Shown one piece after another: positions 52,258 through 61,534 of a stretch of 64,000 bases of DNA (positions are counted from its first letter, which is position 1; each line of letters begins with the position of its first letter). The DNA comes from Ruminococcus sp. (GTDB lineage Bacteria; Bacillota; Clostridia; Oscillospirales; Ruminococcaceae): NCBI RefSeq assembly GCF_024691275.1, contig NZ_JAILNU010000117.1:39457-103456 (forward strand), in the 5' to 3' direction. Position numbers and translations under genes: made by a program. The notes under the pieces were generated by a model that had not been told where the DNA came from, did not search any database, and worked only from the letters and a program-made list of their open reading frames with translations.

Positions 52258-53514
52258 TCATTTCTCGATACTGTTCAGGTACTCGCTTGCGAGGTACAGT
52301 GAGCCGCAGACAACTGCTACACCGTTGTTTTCAAGGGCGAGAGCCTTTGCCTTTTCGACGCATTCCGCAAGAGTACCTGTTTCGGCTTCGGTGCGGAAGC
52401 TTGCTATATCAGCGATGATATCGGCAGATACGGCGTTGGGAGCAAAGCCGTCTACTGCAAAGAGCTTGTCGGAGATATCGGAGATAGTTTTTATGCAGTC
52501 CACATAATCCTTGGAGTCCACCATGCCCATGACGGTGTATATCTTCTTGCCGCGTGTACTCAGATACATGAGCATCAGCGAAAGCATACCAACGCCTGCG
52601 GGGTTGTGGCCGCCGTCCACGAGCACAGGCGGTTCGCCGTCTATGTACTGTACTCTTGCGCGTACCTGTGTAGTCTCGACAGCTTCGATAATGGCACTCT
52701 CGCTTATGGAAAAGCCTTTGCTTCTCAGGTATATGCAGGCGGTTATGGCAGTCTGAGCGTTGTACTTCTGGTGTATTCCTGCCATTGCAGGTGTGAGCTT
52801 TATACCTCTGTATATGAAAGGCGAAAACAGACCTCCGTCAGCCGAGGGAGTACAAGGCTCGCAGGGGATAAGCTCTGCGCCGACCTTTTCTGCGGTATCT
52901 CTTACTAATTCGCGTATACTGTCGGGGTTGTCCTCCGAGAGTATAACAGCCGAGCCGCTTTTTATTATGCCTGCCTTGTGGGAAGCTATCTCCTCGACGG
53001 TATCACCGAGAAGAGCTGTATGGTCGAGGGATATGGACGTTATCACTGAAAGCAGCGGCGGAGGTATTACGTTTGTGGAGTCCAGCGTTCCGCCGATACC
53101 TGTTTCAAGCACAACGATGTCGCACTTCTCGTGCTCGTACCAGAGCATAGCGATAGCCATAGTTATCTCGAACTGAGAGTAAGCCTTGTCGTCAACGCGC
53201 TCCTTTACGAACTCCGCGATATCGCAGAGGGACTTCTCGTCGATCTCGTCGTCGTTTATGCGTATCCTGTCGGTATAGCGCAGAACGAACGGTGAGGTGA
53301 ATTTACCTGTCTTATAGCCTGAGAGCTGCAATGCCCTTGCGATATACTCAAGTGTCGAGCCCTTTCCGTTTGTGCCTGCGATGTGGACGAATTTAAGCCT
53401 TTTCTGCGGATCGCCCACGCGATTCATAAGCTCGGTTGCACGGGATAAGTCGGTTATACGTCCTCCTGATTTTGAGTAAGAGTTTATGAAGCTCATACAT
53501 TCTTCGATGTTCAT
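52258..53514 (-). CDS. folC: Folylpolyglutamate synthase / dihydrofolate synthase
   Basis: A 418-residue Mur-ligase-like enzyme that adds glutamate to folates (and possibly to dihydropteroate). The P-loop is GTNGKGSTLEYIA (~46-58), the FolC motifs TSPFVLRYTDRIRIND and LETGIGGTLDSTN follow, and DGGHNPAG is in the C-terminal domain. The length is typical. The gene is followed by element copy 3. The DUF4268 gene upstream ends 19 bases before the folC start, but it differs in base composition. Confidence 0.94.
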   Translation of the reverse strand: MNIEECMSFINSYSKSGGRITDLSRATELMNRVGDPQKRLKFVHIAGTNGKGSTLEYIARALQLSGYKTGKFTSPFVLRYTDRIRINDDEIDEKSLCDIAEFVKERVDDKAYSQFEITMAIAMLWYEHEKCDIVVLETGIGGTLDSTNVIPPPLLSVITSISLDHTALLGDTVEEIASHKAGIIKSGSAVILSEDNPDSIRELVRDTAEKVGAELIPCEPCTPSADGGLFSPFIYRGIKLTPAMAGIHQKYNAQTAITACIYLRSKGFSISESAIIEAVETTQVRARVQYIDGEPPVLVDGGHNPAGVGMLSLMLMYLSTRGKKIYTVMGMVDSKDYVDCIKTISDISDKLFAVDGFAPNAVSADIIADIASFRTEAETGTLAECVEKAKALALENNGVAVVCGSLYLASEYLNSIEK

Positions 53515-53533
53515 GGTTTCTCCTTATATATGT

Positions 53534-54799
53534 TTATTTAAGTCTTTTTTTGAATACTTCGCGCATCTTTATTGCTTTATCAATGGCTTCTTCAATAAGT
53601 TCATTGTAGTTACTGTGGTCATCGAAATTCAAACCGTTGATTTTATAAAGTATCCTGCTGGCTTTTGCATTATCAAGTCTTTGCCATTCAACTTCAAAGC
53701 CAAGTTCTTTTTCGATTATTTCACGTTCGGCATACAGTTTATCATATAGAGCTTTATTAGAAGCAATGTACAATTCAACTCCGATATAAGAATCTTTGTT
53801 TACAAGAGAAACACTTATTTTTGCTTCGCTTGTTCCAACAGCTATATTGTACCAGCTTACAGAACTTGCTTTACAAATATTGAACGGCTTTCCACGATTA
53901 ATTGCGTGGTCGTTGAAAAGTGTCCAGAATTTCACTCTTTCTGATTGGCTTTTAGTCATGGTATCAGAAGGTTTAGTAACTTTTGATTCTTTAATAAAAT
54001 CGTTAGGCTGCTCAACTATCTGGAACATGGGCGCAGCAGCAGAGTCGCCTATTTGGTAAGCGTGAATTTCTATCAGGAAGAAGTTTATATCCTGTACCGT
54101 ATTATTATTCAACCATTCAATAGCGCTTCGATGTTCGTCTCTTGCTTCCTTAACTATCCAGACAATGACCTTTGCATCTAAGCCCGAAGCGTAAGTAATG
54201 ATTTTTCCCAAGTGGTCATGATTGGAATTTTCAAGCTGATTCTCGATAATGACTTTAGTGCCTGTTGTTTCATCAACAGCCAGAATATCGCATCTGTATG
54301 CGCCAACATAAGCTTCTGTGTTAATATCGACCAAGGTCAATCCCAGTTTGTCGTTCAGTAGCTTGATGTTTTCTTCTTGTGCGAGCCATGCGGAGAAGTC
54401 GTATTGTTCATGTTTCCATAATTCACGAATGTCAACTTCTTTTAACGTGCCTATTTTCATTTTCTTCTCCTTTAACGTTGAACGGTTATTATCTTCGTCT
54501 TTTAATAATAGCATCATTCGCTCTAAGATGGCAGTGACCATGCCCGAATTGTATCTTTGATTAAAGCGCCCATTCATAATATAATCTTCTCTGAAAATCA
54601 GTGTCATCAGACAGCAGCACATATGATAGTCAGCATTTCGGAGCCTTTTTATCTCTTTATCTACGTTGGATTCTACATATTCTGTATATTTATATTCAAT
54701 GTCACCCATTTCCTCAAAAAGCTTATAATAATGCTCTAATCTCGGAGCTTTTGAATCAATAAGAGCTTGGATCTTTTTAATTTTCTCATCATTTGTCAT
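53534..54799 (-). CDS. DUF4268 protein with PD-(D/E)xK nuclease-like domain and extra N-terminal domain
   Basis: A 421-residue protein. Residues ~114-421 match DUF4268: MKIGTLKEVDIRELWKHEQ, YRCDILAVDETTG and VIIENQLENSNHDHLGK, where Asp and E-x-Q fit a PD-(D/E)xK active site; the end (~280-421) is the DUF4268 part. The N-terminal ~113 residues (YHMCCCLMTLIFREDYIMNG) are a separate helical domain, perhaps DUF6508-like. Nuclease activity or a defence role is inferred only. Its AT content is visibly higher than its neighbours, suggesting transfer. An internal restart at the DUF4268 Met is possible. Confidence 0.72.
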   Translation of the reverse strand: MTNDEKIKKIQALIDSKAPRLEHYYKLFEEMGDIEYKYTEYVESNVDKEIKRLRNADYHMCCCLMTLIFREDYIMNGRFNQRYNSGMVTAILERMMLLLKDEDNNRSTLKEKKMKIGTLKEVDIRELWKHEQYDFSAWLAQEENIKLLNDKLGLTLVDINTEAYVGAYRCDILAVDETTGTKVIIENQLENSNHDHLGKIITYASGLDAKVIVWIVKEARDEHRSAIEWLNNNTVQDINFFLIEIHAYQIGDSAAAPMFQIVEQPNDFIKESKVTKPSDTMTKSQSERVKFWTLFNDHAINRGKPFNICKASSVSWYNIAVGTSEAKISVSLVNKDSYIGVELYIASNKALYDKLYAEREIIEKELGFEVEWQRLDNAKASRILYKINGLNFDDHSNYNELIEEAIDKAIKMREVFKKRLK

Positions 54800-54873
54800 T
54801 TACATATCCCCACCTCATGACTAAATTCATAGATATTGCATAGGGCACTGGTCAAGCGCCCCTGTGTTCTCAA

Positions 54874-55617
54874 TTAATACACCCCTGCCTGCCTTTCAGC
54901 CTTTGCAACAGCTTCTTCGAGTGACATACCTGCGAACTCCTGTGCGGAGAAGATACGTCCGCATTTCTTATCGTCGATAAAAGCTCCCACAAGTACGCCG
55001 GGGAGAGCGCTTTCAGGAGAGTTCGGAGCGTTAGGGCCGCCGAGGTCTGTTCTGCACCAGCCGGGGTCTGTGAGACTGAGGGTAACGTCTGTGCCATCGT
55101 AGTTCTTGCCCAGATCGCGTGTTACCTTGTTCAGAGCCGCCTTTGCTGCGGAGTATCCTGCCTGTTCAGGTTCGAGGTCGATACCGCTGGTGGTATTGAC
55201 GATGCGTCCGAAGCTGCGCTCCTTCATCTGTGGAAGAAAATGATAGCATATCATCATAGGAGCGGTAGTATTTATCTTAAAGCTTATGTCGTAGTCCGAA
55301 GCAGGAGTTGAGAGATAGTCCGTTCTGTAGGCTATCTGTAGTCCGGCGTTGTTGAGGATAATGTCGAGTTTAGTGCCTTTTTCGTCGATAGTGCGGCACA
55401 TTTTTTCTACCTGTTCCATGTCGGAAAGCTCTGCTGTCACAATGTAAGCGTCAACTCCGAGAGCCTTTACCTCGTCGAGCACCTTTGCGCAGTGTTCTTC
55501 GGTTCGGCTGTGGAGTACCAGATTGCAGCCCAGCTTAGCCATAAATATAGCTGAAAGATAGCCGATGCCGCGGCTTGCACCTGTAATGAGTGCCCATCTG
55601 CCTTTTACGTTTACCAT
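54874..55617 (-). CDS. Short-chain dehydrogenase/reductase (SDR)
   Basis: A 247-residue classical SDR. NAD(P)-binding TGASRGIGYLSA (~14-25), NNAG (~89-92), the active-site GYSAAKAAL with Tyr and Lys four residues apart, and PGWCRTDLGG. An Arg after the first Gly region (HSRTEE) suggests NADPH. The substrate is unknown. AAGGAGG precedes the start. Confidence 0.9.
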   Translation of the reverse strand: MVNVKGRWALITGASRGIGYLSAIFMAKLGCNLVLHSRTEEHCAKVLDEVKALGVDAYIVTAELSDMEQVEKMCRTIDEKGTKLDIILNNAGLQIAYRTDYLSTPASDYDISFKINTTAPMMICYHFLPQMKERSFGRIVNTTSGIDLEPEQAGYSAAKAALNKVTRDLGKNYDGTDVTLSLTDPGWCRTDLGGPNAPNSPESALPGVLVGAFIDDKKCGRIFSAQEFAGMSLEEAVAKAERQAGVY

Positions 55618-55677
55618 TTTTTTCCTCCTTAGTGGTTATATATGCGATTCTCCCGTCAAAAGGCGGGAGAATCATCA

Positions 55678-55980
55678 TCAATATTCGTAGTCGATACAAG
55701 CTCTGTCGGTCTTTACAGTGCCGATGAACTTGCCGAATTCAAGGTGTGCAGGGTGTACCTGATATGCATTGAGGTCGTCGATCGTGTCGAAGTCGCAGAG
55801 GAGCGATATAGTGTAGTTGCTTTCGGGAGTGTCCTTGGAGTTGATAACTACCTCGCCCTTTTTGAGCTCCTTGACATTAGCGATAACGTTGTCGAAGCGC
55901 TTCTGAGCTTCAAGAGCGTTTTCGTATTCGCTTCTGCCGTCGGCTTCCTTTAATTTAAACATAACGATGTGTTTTATCAT
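55678..55980 (-). CDS. Dabb-family (stress-responsive alpha/beta barrel) protein
   Basis: A 100-residue single-domain protein beginning MIKHIVMFKLKE, with YTISLLCDFDTIDDLNAYQVHPAHLEF as the Dabb signature. It forms dimeric ferredoxin-like barrels; catalytic role unknown. It follows the GNAT gene by 5 bases and probably shares its message. Confidence 0.88.
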   Translation of the reverse strand: MIKHIVMFKLKEADGRSEYENALEAQKRFDNVIANVKELKKGEVVINSKDTPESNYTISLLCDFDTIDDLNAYQVHPAHLEFGKFIGTVKTDRACIDYEY

Positions 55981-55985
55981 GATTA

Positions 55986-56489
55986 TTACCTGCTTTCGTA
56001 TATTTTAGCTTTGAATGTTTTAAGTCCGTCGTAGCTCTGGTACTCGCCGTACTCCTTGAACACAAGTCCGCATTTTTCGATAACGTGTGCGGAGGCTGTA
56101 TTCTCCACGGCGCACGCAGACCTGAGACGGATATCTCCGTACTTGCTGCGGACGTATTCTATCATAGCCTTTGAAGCCTCTGTAGCATAGCCCTGTCCCC
56201 AGCAGTCATAGCGGAAATTATAGCCAAACTCCCAGAAGCCGTCCTCAAGCAGCTTTATACCGCCTGAGCCTATGAGCTTGCCGTCGCTTTTGCGGACAAA
56301 GCCAAACTCGAACTGTGTATCCGTGGACTTTACAGTCCTGAGCCATTCTTTTGTGGTCTCCACGCTCTCATGGGTGGAGTATATCATGTATCTTGCAACT
56401 CTCGCGTCGCCTGTCCACTCAAAAGCCGCTTCTGCGTCATCGAGAGTCAGCTGACGGAGTATAAGACGTTCAGTTGTTATCGTTGTCAT
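55986..56489 (-). CDS. GNAT acetyltransferase, RimJ/RimL-like
   Basis: A 167-residue N-acetyltransferase. TTERLILRQLTLDDAEA at the start and GYNFRYDCWGQGYATEASKAM (acetyl-CoA loop) followed by VENTASAHVIEKCG place it in the RimJ/RimL group that acetylates protein or small-molecule amines. Substrate unknown. Confidence 0.9.
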   Translation of the reverse strand: MTTITTERLILRQLTLDDAEAAFEWTGDARVARYMIYSTHESVETTKEWLRTVKSTDTQFEFGFVRKSDGKLIGSGGIKLLEDGFWEFGYNFRYDCWGQGYATEASKAMIEYVRSKYGDIRLRSACAVENTASAHVIEKCGLVFKEYGEYQSYDGLKTFKAKIYESR

Positions 56490-56511
56490 TTTCTATATTT
56501 TTAACCTCGGA

Positions 56512-57150
56512 TCATTCCTCGTCATCGTTGTCATCTACAGGAATGACAATTCTTTCAAGCTTTTCCTTGCGTTCAAACATGATAAGCGGCATAAGAAGAA
56601 TTGCAGCTGCAAATACCCAATTCCTCATATTTTGAGGAATAGTTCAGGTAATTAAGGAAGTCTCCGCTGTCTTGTTCGTTCAAATATTCAAAGATCGTAT
56701 CGGACAGCGCAGCGATAAGAACTCCAACCCAGCCCACAATAGCCTTGATATCACTCTTTTCCTGCAATTCGTAGATAAGGCACGTCATAAAGACAAGTTC
56801 AAGGTAATAAATATTATGGAAATTATAGGTCAATGAACCCAGAGCCATGATACCTGTCATTATATAAGCATGGATGATAAGAGAAAGTTCGGCTTTTCCA
56901 TTTTATTTTTCCGAACATCGTAAGAACAAGGAGGATACTTGCTGTAATACCGACAAAGAACAATAATATATGGAACAGCTGGTTTAAAATGATTATCGGG
57001 TCATGGCTGTATATTCTGACATTCTCTCCGAAACTTTCCAGATAAATAATATTTCTGTCTGAATAAAAGTATGCTGCAAGTGATGTAAATACGAGAAGCT
57101 TCGACCATATTCGGTCGTATTTACGTGTTATTATATGGTTTCAAGTATTC
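56512..57150 (-). pseudogene. Frameshifted membrane-protein gene
   Basis: On the minus strand three consecutive frames join into one plausible hydrophobic protein. The first part (~57134-56905) reads RKYDRIWSKLLVFTSLAAY and onward to LLVLTMFGKIKW. A shift near the A-rich run at ~56895-56912 leads into KAELSLIIHAYIMTGIMALG through LNEQDSGDFLNYLNYSS. A second shift near 56625-56635 (AAAA run) leads into NMRNWVFAAAILLMPLIMF and an acidic end, PVDDNDDEE, at 56512. No start codon with a ribosome site is found upstream. Family not recognised. Sequencing errors in A runs could explain the shifts, but two or three in 600 bases favours a decayed gene. Confidence 0.7.
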
Positions 57151-57174
57151 TTGTGCGTTTTTGAGTTGTCGTTA

Positions 57175-58602
57175 TTATTTGCCGCCTATTTTTTCAACTT
57201 TCATAAGATTTGTCGTACCCGAAACGCCGAGAGGTACGCCTGCTGTGATAGCAACAAGGTCGCCGTCCTCGACGAGTCTGTGAGATTCTGCGGCTTCAAC
57301 AGCAGCTGCGAAAAGCTCGTCGGTGCTGGTCTTTTCGTCGATGATGAACGGGATAACGCCCCAGCTCATATTCATCTGACGGCAGACCACATCATTCATG
57401 GTGCAGCTTATAATAGGACAGCTCGGGCGGTACTTTGAGATAAGTCTCGCAGTCTGACCGCCGAGAGATACGGTTATGATAGCTTTAGCGTTCAGGTCGT
57501 GGGCAGTGGTAACGGTAGCGTGAGCGATAGCTTCGGCAACACTTCCGTTTTGTTCTGCACGGCGCGACGAGAAACGAGCCTTGTAGTTGATGTTGTTTTC
57601 GGTAGTCTCAGCGATAAGAGCCATAGTCTTTACGGCTTCTACAGGGTAAGCACCTGCGGCAGTCTCACCTGAGAGCATGATAGCGCTTGTGCCGTCGTAG
57701 AGAGCGTTTGCAACGTCGGTTATCTCGGCACGGGTCGGGCGTGGATTGGTTATCATGGACTCCAGCATCTGTGTAGCGGTTATCACCTGTTTGCCTGCGT
57801 TATAGCCCTTCTTTATGAGGGATTTCTGGATAGCAGGTATCTGCTCGAAAGGTATCTCAACGCCCATATCGCCGCGGGCAACCATTATGCCGTCGGCAGC
57901 TTCGAGGATCTCGTCAATGTTCTCAACACCGTCGGTATTCTCTATCTTAGCGATGATCCTTACATCGAACCAGCCCAGGCTCTGTGTGAATTTCCTCAGG
58001 TAGTTGATATCGGCAGCTGTACGAACGAAGCTTGCTGCGATGAAGTCAAAGCCCATTTTTGAGCCGAATTCGAGATCGTCCATGTCTCTTTCGCTGAGGT
58101 AAGGCATGGAGAGTTTTACTCCGGGGACATTGATGCCCTTGTTGTTTGAAAGAGTGCCGCCGTGAACAACTCGACAGACGATGTCGGACGTGGTGACTTT
58201 TTCGGCAATGAGCTCGATAACGCCGTCGTTTATGAGTATCCTTGTGCCCATGCTGACATCGCGGGGCAGTTTTTTGAAGCTGATGCTGCCGACTTTGTCA
58301 TCGCAGAGCACGTCCTCGGTGGTGAGAGTATATGTGTTGCCGTCATGTATCTCAACGGGCTTATTGTCTACGAATTTGCCCAGTCTTATCTCAGGACCCT
58401 TTGTATCAAGAAGGGTAGCGATAGGAAGGTCGAGTTCCTTTCTGAGCTTATCGATAACGCGGAAGCGTTTTTCATGGGTCTCGTAGTCGCCGTGTGAAAA
58501 ATTGAAACGGGCAACGTTCATGCCTGCCAGCATGAGTTCGCGCATAATATTTTCGTCATCGGTGGCAGGGCCTATTGTACATACGATCTTTGTTTTTCTC
58601 AT
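57175..58602 (-). CDS. pyk: Pyruvate kinase
   Basis: A 475-residue glycolytic enzyme that makes pyruvate and ATP from PEP and ADP. KIVCTIGPATDDE at the N-terminus, RFNFSHGDYETH, LDTKGPEIR, the catalytic IIAKIENTDGVENIDEIL with MVARGDMGVEIP, and ATQMLESMI are intact. It ends at the canonical C-domain without the extra PEP-utilising domain found in Bacillus. RBS AAAGAGGG. It starts 34 bases after pcrA and is probably co-transcribed. Confidence 0.96.
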   Translation of the reverse strand: MRKTKIVCTIGPATDDENIMRELMLAGMNVARFNFSHGDYETHEKRFRVIDKLRKELDLPIATLLDTKGPEIRLGKFVDNKPVEIHDGNTYTLTTEDVLCDDKVGSISFKKLPRDVSMGTRILINDGVIELIAEKVTTSDIVCRVVHGGTLSNNKGINVPGVKLSMPYLSERDMDDLEFGSKMGFDFIAASFVRTAADINYLRKFTQSLGWFDVRIIAKIENTDGVENIDEILEAADGIMVARGDMGVEIPFEQIPAIQKSLIKKGYNAGKQVITATQMLESMITNPRPTRAEITDVANALYDGTSAIMLSGETAAGAYPVEAVKTMALIAETTENNINYKARFSSRRAEQNGSVAEAIAHATVTTAHDLNAKAIITVSLGGQTARLISKYRPSCPIISCTMNDVVCRQMNMSWGVIPFIIDEKTSTDELFAAAVEAAESHRLVEDGDLVAITAGVPLGVSGTTNLMKVEKIGGK

Positions 58603-58636
58603 TTGCAGATCCCTCTTTCTGTGAGAGCACTGATAA

Positions 58637-60997
58637 TCAGAGCTTTTTGAGTTTTGCGTAATTAGCCATTATCTTTTTTGTGCCTACCTTGTCAAAGGCT
58701 ACCTCCAGCATGGAGTCATTTGACATGGGCTTTACGGAGATGATAGTACCTTCGCCGAAAATGCTGTGGGATACCTTTTCACCTGCGGTATATGTAACAG
58801 CTTCCTTTGGAGCGCTGCTTGCGGACTTCTTATTGCGGGCAAGCTGCTGCTGTAAAGTAGCTGAGTGTACTTCGGTAACGGCTTTGTCGTTATCGGCAAG
58901 CTGACTGCGCATAGCAGCAGCGTTGTCGTGCTTTTCGATAAGCTCGCTGCCTATCTCACGCATGAAGCGGGAAGTGATATTGTGCTGTGTCTGACCGAAG
59001 AGCATACGCTGGCGGGCATTTGTGAGGTAGAGGCGCTTCTTTGCACGGGTAATGGCAACGTATGCGAGCCTTCTTTCCTCCTCCATATCGTCCTCACTGT
59101 CGAAGGAGCGTGAGCTCGGGAAGATTCCGTCGTCCATGCCGACAACGAAGATATTCTCGTATTCCAGACCCTTTGCGGAGTGAACAGTCATGAGAGTTAC
59201 CTTGTCATCGCTCTCGTCGTCGCGGTCAGCCTCTGTGTAGAGAGCAACTTCTTCGAGGAAGCCGCCGAGGGACGGTTCTTCTGCCTGTTCCATGTACTGT
59301 ACCATGGAAGTGCGGAGCTCCTGTACGTTTTCGATCTTCACATCTGCATTTTCGAGAACTTTCAGGCTGTCGAGATAGCCTGTCTTGTCAAGGAGAAGGT
59401 CGAGGAACTCGTCGAGAGGGAGTTCTTCGGACTTCTCGGTAAGCATTTCAAATAACGCATAGGCATTTTTCAGTGCTGTGACTTTTTTTGCAAGGGGAGC
59501 GTACTCCTCGCAGTTCTTCAGCACCTCAAAAGGAGATATCTTCAGGTCGCGGCTGATATCCTCGATAAGTGCGAGGGTAGAATCGCCGATGCCGCGCTTG
59601 GGCTCGTTGATTATACGTCTGAACCTGAGCATATCATGGTGGTTATTGATGAAGCTGAGGTAGGAGGTAACGTCCTTTATCTCCTTGCGGTCGTAGAAGC
59701 GCATACCGCCGTAAACACGATAGGGGATACCGCACTTTACCAGCATACGCTCGATAGAATTGGACTGTGCGTTCATGCGATAGAGGACGGCGTTGTCGGA
59801 ATAGCGACCTGTTTCCTTGTAGGAAGCGAGGATAGTATCTGCAACGAATTTAGCCTCGTCTGTTTCGTCAACAGCCTTATACCAGTATACCTTATCGCCC
59901 TTTTCGCCTGCTGTCCAGAGAGTTTTGGGCTTTCTGCCGTTATTGTTGCTGATAACTGAGTTAGCAGCATCAAGGATAGTCTGTGTGGAGCGGTAGTTCT
60001 GTTCAAGGCGTATCACCTTAGCGCCCTCGAACTGTTCCTCAAAGCCGAGTATATTCTCGATATTAGCGCCGCGGAACTTGTATATGCTCTGGTCGTCATC
60101 GCCCACAACGCAGAGGTTCTTATGACCGCCCGAGAGAAGTGAGACAAGCTTGAACTGGACATGGTTGGTGTCCTGATACTCGTCTACCATTATATATTTA
60201 TAGCGGTCTCTGTACTTTGCGAGTACATCAGGGAACTGCTCGAAAAGCTCCACCGTGCGCACGAGGATATCGTCGAAGTCGAGGGCATTTGCAGCCTTCA
60301 TGCGCTCCTGATAGAGAGCGTAGAGCTTAGCGACCATCTTCTTGCGGTAGTCCTGACCTGCATCGCTGCGCATATCGACAGGAGAGATCATCTTGTCCTT
60401 TGCGAAGCTTATCTCGCTGAGGACAGCCTTTGGCGCGAGCTGCTTCTCGGACACGTCGAGCTCTGCCATAACGTTCTTTATCATGCGCTGGCTGTCATCG
60501 GAGTCGTAGATAGTGAAGTCTCTGCCGTAGCCGAGGGCTTCTATCTCGCTCCTGAGTATACGAACGCAGGCAGAATGGAAGGTTGAGGCGTGGATATTAA
60601 GAGCCTCCTCACCGAGCATAGCGGAAAGGCGCTCTTTAAGTTCGCCTGCGGCTTTATTTGTAAATGTTATAGCGAGAATGTTCCACGGGCGTACAGGCTC
60701 GACGGCAACGGTCTCTCTGAGAGTATCGAAGTCGTCGGTTTTTCCTTCGGCATAGTCTTTCAGGAAAGCGATATCATCTGCACTTCCCTCACGGGCAGTA
60801 TCGAAATATGCGTTGCCGAAATTTATCATATTTGCGATACGGTTGACGATAACAGTGGTCTTGCCGCTTCCCGCACCTGCCAGCACAAGTACAGGACCGT
60901 TAACGGTAAAAACAGCCTCCTGCTGCATTTCGTTCATACGGCTGAAATATCTTTTCAGCGCTGCCTGTTTTGCTGATTTGTAAGAATTAATGTCCAT
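58637..60997 (-). CDS. pcrA: UvrD/PcrA-type DNA helicase
   Basis: A 786-residue superfamily 1A 3'-5' helicase. Motif I LAGAGSGKTT (~45-54), Ia AITFTNKAA, II VDEYQDTN, III VVGDDDQSIYKFRGA, IV RLEQNYRS, V VTLMTVHSAKGLEYE and VI LAYVAITRAKKRLYL are all present, and the C-terminal SH3-like end (GEKVSHSIFGEGTI) marks PcrA. The ATG at 60997 has GGAG at 9-base spacing; the longer frame to 61033 lacks one. Confidence 0.95.
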   Translation of the reverse strand: MDINSYKSAKQAALKRYFSRMNEMQQEAVFTVNGPVLVLAGAGSGKTTVIVNRIANMINFGNAYFDTAREGSADDIAFLKDYAEGKTDDFDTLRETVAVEPVRPWNILAITFTNKAAGELKERLSAMLGEEALNIHASTFHSACVRILRSEIEALGYGRDFTIYDSDDSQRMIKNVMAELDVSEKQLAPKAVLSEISFAKDKMISPVDMRSDAGQDYRKKMVAKLYALYQERMKAANALDFDDILVRTVELFEQFPDVLAKYRDRYKYIMVDEYQDTNHVQFKLVSLLSGGHKNLCVVGDDDQSIYKFRGANIENILGFEEQFEGAKVIRLEQNYRSTQTILDAANSVISNNNGRKPKTLWTAGEKGDKVYWYKAVDETDEAKFVADTILASYKETGRYSDNAVLYRMNAQSNSIERMLVKCGIPYRVYGGMRFYDRKEIKDVTSYLSFINNHHDMLRFRRIINEPKRGIGDSTLALIEDISRDLKISPFEVLKNCEEYAPLAKKVTALKNAYALFEMLTEKSEELPLDEFLDLLLDKTGYLDSLKVLENADVKIENVQELRTSMVQYMEQAEEPSLGGFLEEVALYTEADRDDESDDKVTLMTVHSAKGLEYENIFVVGMDDGIFPSSRSFDSEDDMEEERRLAYVAITRAKKRLYLTNARQRMLFGQTQHNITSRFMREIGSELIEKHDNAAAMRSQLADNDKAVTEVHSATLQQQLARNKKSASSAPKEAVTYTAGEKVSHSIFGEGTIISVKPMSNDSMLEVAFDKVGTKKIMANYAKLKKL

Positions 60998-61095
60998 AAC
61001 AAAGATCTCCATATTACGCTGATACAGGAGCAATATCCCGAAATACTCCCGTAAGATCAGTATAGTGTTTTTACTCTATAAATTTCAATAAATAT

Positions 61096-61124
61096 ATTAT
61101 AGCACATTTATCTATGCTTGAAAA
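61096..61124 (-). promoter_or_regulatory. pcrA-pyk promoter
   Basis: Minus strand: weak TTTTCA (61119-61124), 17-base spacer, TATAAT (61096-61101). Confidence 0.55.
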
Positions 61125-61298
61125 GACCTGACAGAAATTTTTTTATTAATAATTGGGGGCTTACAGAAAATTTTTGATATAAAGCAGCGCCTTTGAAAGT
61201 CACAGCGGAGATTCGTCTTATGTTTTCATAATGTAATAAAATTGTTAAAAATATCGCGTGTCGTTAGCGGATCGGCGCAATATCGTTGTTTTGCCTGT

Positions 61299-61327
61299 GC
61301 GCAGGGAGTTTCGGGAGAAACTCCTGT
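61299..61327. other. Strong hairpin in the pcrA-vWA gap
   Basis: GGAGTTTC-GGGA-GAAACTCC around 61308-61325, extended by flanking CAG/CTG pairs. No T run on either side and it lies upstream of the 61429 promoter, so its role is unclear. The rest of the ~540-base gap 60998-61534 holds the two divergent promoters and no gene. Confidence 0.5.
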
Positions 61328-61428
61328 CTGAAAGAAAAATGTAATATTTTAAACACATCGTAAGAAGTTGCAACTGTTTTTAAAGAAAATATAGACCAAA
61401 TCGTCTTAAAACTGGCATTTTCCTGTTA

Positions 61429-61457
61429 TTGTAATATCAGCGCCCGAGGGGTATAAT
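61429..61457 (+). promoter_or_regulatory. Promoter of the YfbK-like gene
   Basis: TTGTAA (61429-61434), 17-base spacer, TATAAT (61452-61457). Confidence 0.68.
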
Positions 61458-61534
61458 TAAAGCATAGAAAAGATACGGCATAGTCGTATTACGAATTATA
61501 TTTTCTCCGAAAGGAATTTAAGGGAGGCTTTTTT

